64,000 nucleotides of DNA from Treponema sp. (GTDB taxonomy: Bacteria > Spirochaetota > Spirochaetia > Treponematales > Treponemataceae): assembly GCA_017550685.1 (NCBI GenBank), contig JAFZOJ010000134.1, positions 1-64,000 on the forward strand, written 5' to 3'. This document shows, piece after piece, positions 58,531 to 64,000 of this stretch (the stretch's first letter is position 1; each line of letters opens with the position of its first letter). The notes under the pieces were generated by a model. It was given only the letters and a program-made list of their open reading frames with translations. It did not search any database and was not told the origin of the DNA. The translations under genes and the position numbers were made by a program.

Positions 58531-59613
58531 ATGATTAAACCTGCTTCATTATTAAAATTATTATTCACTTTCGCTGTAATGTTTTTTTTGACTATGCCCT
58601 ACAAATTTGTTCAGACAGCAGCTTTGAGTGTTATTTTAATAATCCTGATAAGTTATGCCTGGGCAAAAACTCTGGCAAAAAATATCAGCGTAGAACGTGA
58701 TGAAGCAGAAATAAAAACAGTATCCTTTGAAAAGCTTACAATTTCTTTTACCGTAATTAATCATTCACGTCTGCCGGCTTTTTTGTGCTACATCCTTGAT
58801 AACATTCCGTATCTTCATGTTTTTGAAAAACAGAATGAGCGCCTTGTGATGCTGCATCCTTATGAAAAGAAAACTTTCTTTTATCAGGCAAATGCCCTGA
58901 GCCGCGGGCTTTATATTGCTGGCCCTGTAAAAATCAGAACCTTTGATCCTCTGGGATTTTTTACCATCAATCTTGAATTTGAATGCCAGCAAAGAATCCT
59001 TGTTCGTCCTGCAAGAATCCAGCTTAAGACTGTTGCTCACCCGGGCCTTCCTCAGGGTAACATCAAAATCAATAATCCTATTTACGAAGATATTACCATG
59101 CGCCGTTCTCTGCGCGAATATAAAAACGGTGATGAACTCAAACGAATCAACTGGCGTGCAAGTGCAAAATTTAATTCGCTTTATACAAACGAATATGAAA
59201 ATACCTTTAATGCTCCATTCTTTGTTTTCTTAAATCTTGCCAAAGAAGATTACCCTCTTAATATGCGCAGTGAAAAAGGAGAAAAAGCAATAGAAATTGC
59301 CGCAAGCATTGTTAATACTGCCGCACGTTTAAAACAAAGATGTGGCTTTGCCGCATACGGTACAGGCTTTCCTTTTATAAGACCAGGTGAAAATCAGGCA
59401 GAATGCATTCTTGATATTCTTGCCCTGATTCAAATGGAAGACGGCAAATTGGAATATGATCCGGAAATCAAACTTAAAAACGAACTTTCTACAGGCACAC
59501 TGCTTTTTATAGTTGGCCCTGAACATGTTGAATTATACAGCGATAAGATTGATGCAAAACAATACGGCATTACAACCCAGACTCTTGGAATTATGAAGGA
59601 TGTGCGCAAATGA
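58531..59613 (+). CDS. DUF58 protein, MoxR partner
   Basis: The 360-residue protein has two N-terminal membrane helices (residues 9-45), then a beta-rich stretch and the DUF58/vWA-like domain with MRRSLREYKNGDELKRINWRASAKF (about residue 190), the family's signature RxYxxGDxxxxIxW. It is coupled to the ATPase upstream and overlaps the next gene by four bases. Together with MoxR it is thought to assemble or activate envelope complexes. Confidence 0.9.
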   Translation: MIKPASLLKLLFTFAVMFFLTMPYKFVQTAALSVILIILISYAWAKTLAKNISVERDEAEIKTVSFEKLTISFTVINHSRLPAFLCYILDNIPYLHVFEKQNERLVMLHPYEKKTFFYQANALSRGLYIAGPVKIRTFDPLGFFTINLEFECQQRILVRPARIQLKTVAHPGLPQGNIKINNPIYEDITMRRSLREYKNGDELKRINWRASAKFNSLYTNEYENTFNAPFFVFLNLAKEDYPLNMRSEKGEKAIEIAASIVNTAARLKQRCGFAAYGTGFPFIRPGENQAECILDILALIQMEDGKLEYDPEIKLKNELSTGTLLFIVGPEHVELYSDKIDAKQYGITTQTLGIMKDVRK

Positions 59614-61046
59614 AAACTAACATGAACATTTCCATTTTTCATAAATTCACTGAAAGGCTTTTGATTTTTATTACAATCAATTCCTTCTTTACTACCCTGC
59701 TTTTTATTTTGCGCGATATTTGTCTTTCCAGAAATTCTGATTTAATCAATTTTGTTACAATTGCAACAGTTTTTGTAAGCGGCCTGATTGTTTATTCAAT
59801 TTTCCTGATTTTCTTTAACAATAAATCTTCTACGGCAAACTTTATCAGGCTGTTATTCTTTTATACTATTTTTATTGGCGCAGTAATTTTAGGACTCAGG
59901 CACTTTATATATTTTTCAGGAACAATAGCTTTAATATGTAGTGTGATTCAAACTATCCTTTATAAAAAAATTATGGAAGCGTTTTTCTCGCATGATATGT
60001 TTGAGTATCATTGTCACGAAAAAAATAATTCACAGCTGCAGAAGGAACTTTACGATTACAATATTTATCTTTCTGAAGCAGCCGAAGGTTATAAACAAAA
60101 CCGCAGCATGCTTATCATTCTTCTGGTAATTCTTATTGTTACGGCCACTGCCTGCCTCTCTTTGGAATCAAAGCTTTCGATAATTTCAATTATATTTTTC
60201 TTTGTATTTTTTATTAGTGTATTCTGCAATTTCTTTTTATATTCTCATTATGTCCGCGAAGCTACTTTTGCTTCAAACGGTTTTGTAAATGTTTTTGATT
60301 ACAGATTAAAAATATTTTTTACCGCTGTTTTGATTGGTGCATTCAGTTTTATATTTGCAATTGCTTTGTCATCAAATCATTCACTTATAAAGCTTTCGTG
60401 GCTGGCTGGATTATTTGAAAGAAAAAATCAATATGCAGTTGAGCAGCCTTCTTATGAAGACCGTGTTATCGAAATGAGGATGAACGAATTAAAGGCATTC
60501 CAGTCTGCGTTTACTCCGGATGAAAAGGCTGAAAAAGCAAATACCTTGTTTGCAATAATCTGCGGCGGAATTCTGGTAGGTTCAATAATCTGGTTTTTCA
60601 TAAAGCCTTTTGTAACAAAAGTATTTTCTAATGTACTAAAAAAAGTAAACTTAAAAAATGTTTTCAAACGGTTCTTTACAACATTGGGCCAGGTATTCTA
60701 TAAACTTTTTCATTTAAGATTAAAACCCGTGATTGTACCAGGAAAAGAAGCCCGTCGATTCCAGAGTGAAATGTCAGAGTTCCTTAAGGCTTCAAAAAAA
60801 TCAAAAGAAAAAAAGGCCGAGTTAGACAGACTGACAAAACAGTTTGTTAAGCTTATAGACTGGGGAACTTCCAACGGTTATGAGTATTCCAAAAATCTTG
60901 CGCCTGCAGAATATACACAAAAGTTAAATAACAAAAATGCGCAGCAGGCAGGTTTTCTTTTTGAAAAGGCACTTTATGACAAGGAATGTCTTTCACAACA
61001 GGAAGAAAAGGAATTCGGAGATTTGATTAATAAAGTTTGCGGATAG
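59610..61046 (+). CDS. Membrane protein of the MoxR operon (DUF4129-like end)
   Basis: The 478-residue protein has about seven membrane segments, a cytoplasmic loop, and a basic linker before a C-terminal domain that resembles DUF4129 (SKNLAPAEYTQKLNNKNAQQ, then FEKALYDKECLSQQEEKEF). DUF4129 proteins often accompany MoxR-DUF58 pairs and carry or act with transglutaminase-like domains; no transglutaminase motif is visible here. Assignment is moderate. Confidence 0.68.
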   Translation: MKTNMNISIFHKFTERLLIFITINSFFTTLLFILRDICLSRNSDLINFVTIATVFVSGLIVYSIFLIFFNNKSSTANFIRLLFFYTIFIGAVILGLRHFIYFSGTIALICSVIQTILYKKIMEAFFSHDMFEYHCHEKNNSQLQKELYDYNIYLSEAAEGYKQNRSMLIILLVILIVTATACLSLESKLSIISIIFFFVFFISVFCNFFLYSHYVREATFASNGFVNVFDYRLKIFFTAVLIGAFSFIFAIALSSNHSLIKLSWLAGLFERKNQYAVEQPSYEDRVIEMRMNELKAFQSAFTPDEKAEKANTLFAIICGGILVGSIIWFFIKPFVTKVFSNVLKKVNLKNVFKRFFTTLGQVFYKLFHLRLKPVIVPGKEARRFQSEMSEFLKASKKSKEKKAELDRLTKQFVKLIDWGTSNGYEYSKNLAPAEYTQKLNNKNAQQAGFLFEKALYDKECLSQQEEKEFGDLINKVCG

Positions 61047-61050
61047 TTTT

Positions 61051-62301
61051 ATGAGGATAGTTTTTTACAGTACTAATTCAAATGTATTTGATGATAAAAC
61101 TTTTATAATCTCTGTGCTGCCCCACAATAAAAACAGCTTTATGGATTTTATCTCTTTGCATCCTGAGCATGAGTTTTTCTGTGTTACACAAAAGCCCGGC
61201 ATGTTTATGCCCGAAGAAAAATCCGAACTTAAGAATGTCATATATCTTCCACAGTCAACAGACACCAAAATTTTTGCCGAACAGATTATACAACTCAAGC
61301 CGGATCTTGCAATTGCAATGACCTTCTGGATTGAACCATATGACTGGCTTACTGTAAGTGATTCTCTAGTTGCCCGTGAATTACAAAAGCAAAACATAAA
61401 TACAATCTGTCACAGTGTTGAATGCGGTTTAATTTGCTTTGATAAATGGCGTACACATAATGAACTTAAAAGACTTGGTTTTAATGTACCACAGGCGGTT
61501 TTTTGTGATCACGATTTATATTTTTGTGCAGGCAGCAATAAAGAAGTTTTAAAGAATGTTTACAAAGAAAGCGTATACAATCAGGTAGAAAAGCTTACGC
61601 TCCCTGTTATAATAAAAGACACAACCGGCTTGAGCTCTTATGGAATGACAGTTGCACATACTTACGGCGAAGTTATTGGCTACCTTAATTCAAAACGAAA
61701 TAATTCAAATCGCCTGATAGAAGAATTTATAAACGGCCGCCAGTTTGGTCTGGAAGTTTATGGAGTGCCCGGAGCATATCAGGTGCTGCCTCCATTTGAA
61801 TTCAGTGTAAATCAATATGGAATTACAAGTCCAAAACAAAGTACAAAAACAGGACCATTCCCGTTGCTGGATATATTACGCGAAATGATTCTAAAACTTG
61901 CAGAAGGCCTTAAGCTTTACGGAGCTGCACAGGTTGATTTAGTTTTGGATGAAAATGATAACTGGCATATAATCGAAATTAATCCAAGACTCAGCGGAAT
62001 GAGTTATACTTATGCCTGTGCCTGCAGTCTTTCTGTTTATGAAATGCTGTACCGTTCGTGCGTTGAAAAATCTGCACTTCCCCAGCCCGCACCCTTTGTC
62101 ATGAGTTTTAAACTTCCTTTAATGACCGAAAACCAGATGAAAGAAATTGCTGCTCTTGATGGAGTCTGCCTGTTAAATCAGACTAACGACCTTGCCGCCA
62201 GGCAGGAAAGAGAAAAAGGTTTTTGTGAATGCATTATTTGCTGCAAAGAAAAATCAATTATGCAGAACACACTTCAACAGATTGAACTAATGCAGAAATA
62301 G
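61051..62301 (+). CDS. ATP-grasp ligase of unknown substrate
   Basis: The 416-residue protein has an N-terminal substrate-binding Rossmann-like part and an ATP-grasp domain: LPVIIKDTTGLSSYGMTV (about residue 190), RLIEEFINGRQFGLEVYG and the metal-binding HIIEINPRLSGMSYTY (about 310). It resembles D-alanine ligase-like or carbamoyl phosphate-like ligases but I cannot name the product. It ends the MoxR operon, five bases after the membrane gene, and overlaps the convergent DUF5718 gene by 44 bases. Confidence 0.78.
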   Translation: MRIVFYSTNSNVFDDKTFIISVLPHNKNSFMDFISLHPEHEFFCVTQKPGMFMPEEKSELKNVIYLPQSTDTKIFAEQIIQLKPDLAIAMTFWIEPYDWLTVSDSLVARELQKQNINTICHSVECGLICFDKWRTHNELKRLGFNVPQAVFCDHDLYFCAGSNKEVLKNVYKESVYNQVEKLTLPVIIKDTTGLSSYGMTVAHTYGEVIGYLNSKRNNSNRLIEEFINGRQFGLEVYGVPGAYQVLPPFEFSVNQYGITSPKQSTKTGPFPLLDILREMILKLAEGLKLYGAAQVDLVLDENDNWHIIEINPRLSGMSYTYACACSLSVYEMLYRSCVEKSALPQPAPFVMSFKLPLMTENQMKEIAALDGVCLLNQTNDLAARQEREKGFCECIICCKEKSIMQNTLQQIELMQK

Positions 62302-63109
62302 CAATATCACTAAAGTTGCCTTCTGCTGCCATATTTTTTATCTGTTCCGATGTGTATTTTGATTCAGGATAAACAACAACTACAGCCTTGTCCCCGTCCT
62401 GCAGAAAGTTTGTCTCTCCCCAGTTTGTATAACGTGTGGCCCCAATAGAAACCATTATGCGCTCAGGACAGCCTGCAGCAACAAGATAACTGTGAATATT
62501 CTCAGCCGGTCCTACATCCTTCTGGTTATTGAATTTGTCAATCATCCAGTCTGTAAGCTTTTTGTAGATATAGCTGTAATTGCGTACTTCAGAATTTTCA
62601 CCGTATTCGTAAACCTTACCGTCGCGGATTAAAAAGCTTGCAATGCGATAATCATCCAAAAGGCAGCCTGTTTCAAAACCATCTGCTGCAATCTGATTTT
62701 GTGAAAAGCCCTTTGTACACTTTCCCCAGTTTTTCTTTTCACTGATTTTCTTAGCACCCTGCTTACGGATCGAGCAGTCATTGGAAGCGCCGAAACATAC
62801 CGGCTTAAGGTTTACAAGTTTTTCATCCTTCCATTCTGCATCAAAAACAATTGCACATTCAGGTTCAATCTGAAGCTTTTCTTCGTTCTCGGGAAAACTA
62901 ATCTTTTTAGAATCAAAGGGAAAAACTTTTAAAAACTGTGGAGCAGCATCTCCCGAAGGAATATATGTCGGGAAAATTGCCTTGGGTTCATTTGCTTCTT
63001 TTGTCTTTACATTTGCAAAATCAATTGCTTCACCGGCCTGTTCCAGATGTCCGGTAAAATTACCTGCAACACCAAAACAGGGAATATCAGTTGAATCGTA
63101 AAAGTTCAT
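62258..63109 (-). CDS. DUF5718 family protein
   Basis: The 283-residue protein starts IPCFGVAGNFTGHLEQAGEA and contains CAIVFDAEWKDEKLVNLKPVCFGASNDCSIRK and KISEKKNWGKCTKGFSQN, patterns I associate with DUF5718; the fold resembles fumarylacetoacetase-like hydratases, which is uncertain. It follows the FemAB-like gene by one base. Its 3' end overlaps the ATP-grasp gene tail to tail. Confidence 0.72.
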   Translation of the reverse strand: MNFYDSTDIPCFGVAGNFTGHLEQAGEAIDFANVKTKEANEPKAIFPTYIPSGDAAPQFLKVFPFDSKKISFPENEEKLQIEPECAIVFDAEWKDEKLVNLKPVCFGASNDCSIRKQGAKKISEKKNWGKCTKGFSQNQIAADGFETGCLLDDYRIASFLIRDGKVYEYGENSEVRNYSYIYKKLTDWMIDKFNNQKDVGPAENIHSYLVAAGCPERIMVSIGATRYTNWGETNFLQDGDKAVVVVYPESKYTSEQIKNMAAEGNFSDIAISALVQSVEVCSA

Positions 63110-63110
63110 C

Positions 63111-64000
63111 TTATCTGCCCTTAAGCTTTTTAATTACTTTTTTATGCCAGAACGCCCTGAGCTTTTCTGCAAAGCTGTAAAGATTATAAATCTTCTTAAA
63201 AGGAATATCCCAGCTTCCGGTTCTATGAATTATCCTGCCGCCAAAATTTGCCTTAAACATATATAGCCCGTGCATAGGATGATTTTCGTTTTCTCCATCA
63301 GGCGGCATTCCGTACATGTCATAATATTTTGAGCCGTAAGCCTTGGCATCCTTCATGGCAGTCCACTGCAAAAGATGGTTCGGCATAAGGTTTCGTTTAT
63401 GATTACTGCTGGCACCATAAAGATATATAGCTTCGTCATGACTGAACAATGTCATTATGGATGCAATCTCGTCTTCTTCGTGCTCTGCAATATAAAGTGA
63501 AATTACAGGAACATCATCGCCTTGTGCAATCTGCTTTGCAGAAGACTGAATCAAATCAAGGTAATATTCTTTTGCATGGCTTGAGTTTCCGTCACGCGCA
63601 TTTGTTTCTTTTGTCAATTCATAAAATCTGTCAATTTTAGAAATTATTTCAGGAGAACTACCGTCATATTTTTTAATGCTAACTCCCTTCTTTTCTGCAA
63701 GCCTGATATTGTAGCGCCACTTTTGATGCATCTTCGAAAGTATTTCATCTTCGCCCGCAGTTAAGTCCACAAGCGTTGTATCCGGCGGCTGAATATCTAC
63801 CCTATTCTTTTTAAGTCCAAGCTTGTCTGCAAAAGAAATAATCTTCATGCCGTGATTAAAATCATAGCGTTCTTCAACACTTTCAAAAGCAACATCAGGA
63901 TCAAAACGGATGGCAATTGTATTTGCAGGCAATTCTCCCTTAAGCGAAAAAGCAATGTCATGCAAAAGATTTGCAAACTCGATGGTCTGGTCATTTGCAT
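63111..64000 (-). CDS. FemAB/FemX-like aminoacyltransferase (partial)
   Basis: The gene is cut by the window edge; the frame is open to base 64000, where it reads ANDQTIEFANLLHDIAFSLK. The visible 296 residues form a GNAT-like fold with MHQKWRYNIRLAEKKGV (the first FemAB helix), AIYLYGASSNHKRNLMPNHLLQWTAMKDAK and YDMYGMPPDG near the end, typical of FemX/FemAB enzymes that add amino acids to lipid II from aminoacyl-tRNA. A spirochaete has thin peptidoglycan, so the role may be in a bridge or another acceptor. Confidence 0.83.
   Translation of the reverse strand, partial: ANDQTIEFANLLHDIAFSLKGELPANTIAIRFDPDVAFESVEERYDFNHGMKIISFADKLGLKKNRVDIQPPDTTLVDLTAGEDEILSKMHQKWRYNIRLAEKKGVSIKKYDGSSPEIISKIDRFYELTKETNARDGNSSHAKEYYLDLIQSSAKQIAQGDDVPVISLYIAEHEEDEIASIMTLFSHDEAIYLYGASSNHKRNLMPNHLLQWTAMKDAKAYGSKYYDMYGMPPDGENENHPMHGLYMFKANFGGRIIHRTGSWDIPFKKIYNLYSFAEKLRAFWHKKVIKKLKGR

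Overview
The window looks like the chromosome of a host-associated Treponema (Spirochaetes). This is inferred from gene content, AT-rich codon use, spirochaete-type lipoproteins, a short ComEC, the mreBCD-mrdA-rodA order, and integron gene cassettes whose attC sites have the GTTATG core known from Treponema and Vibrio superintegrons. No rRNA or other marker fixes the species.

Layout. (1) 1-4415: an integrase-less run of integron cassettes, all on the minus strand, with two complete 63-bp attC sites (2334-2396, 3471-3533), a collapsed 18-bp attC (799-816) and an array-end half site next to a promoter (4409-4425). The cargo is small exported proteins (an SH3-like one, a YARHG one), a DUF4160/DUF2442 pair and a higBA toxin-antitoxin pair whose toxin gene has a one-base frameshift. 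(2) 4589-8411: a membrane diguanylate cyclase, then a compact SOS-like module: a UmuD-like protein already the size of UmuD', UmuC, and a divergent self-cleaving XRE-S24 repressor. (3) 8544-20215: housekeeping genes (purine permease, thrC, lipoprotein, alr, folC, trpS, CCA-adding enzyme, glycogen synthase), with palindromic repeats mostly at convergent gene ends. (4) 20357-28988: tRNA-Thr and tRNA-Tyr, an MBL hydrolase, mltG-dnaG-rpoD, a structured intergenic region, a zinc-ribbon coiled-coil protein, RNase P RNA and a TPR protein. (5) 29052-34712: the rod-shape operon mreB-mreC-mreD-mrdA-rodA. (6) 34709-42710: a lipoprotein, an EAL phosphodiesterase, mfd, three spirochaete-type hypothetical genes and tRNA-Leu. 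(7) 42660-50087: a long minus-strand operon: PilZ protein, exported repeat protein, ComEC-like, rsmA, YggS, a small membrane protein and two pseudouridine synthases. (8) 50122-57310: a CPBP protease, a Gld-like ABC system with RNase Z, and a MATE transporter plus small gene flanked by two directly repeated, covarying palindromic elements. (9) 57568-64000: a MoxR/DUF58/membrane-protein operon ending in an ATP-grasp enzyme, a DUF5718 protein and a partial FemAB-like gene.

The most unusual features are the pair of about 160-bp structured elements around the MATE module, which differ by paired compensatory changes and sit inside different flanking inverted repeats; the short UmuD lacking the catalytic lysine beside an intact cleavable repressor; the decaying cassette array; and a set of genes whose -10 box lies so close to the start codon that leaderless mRNA is expected.
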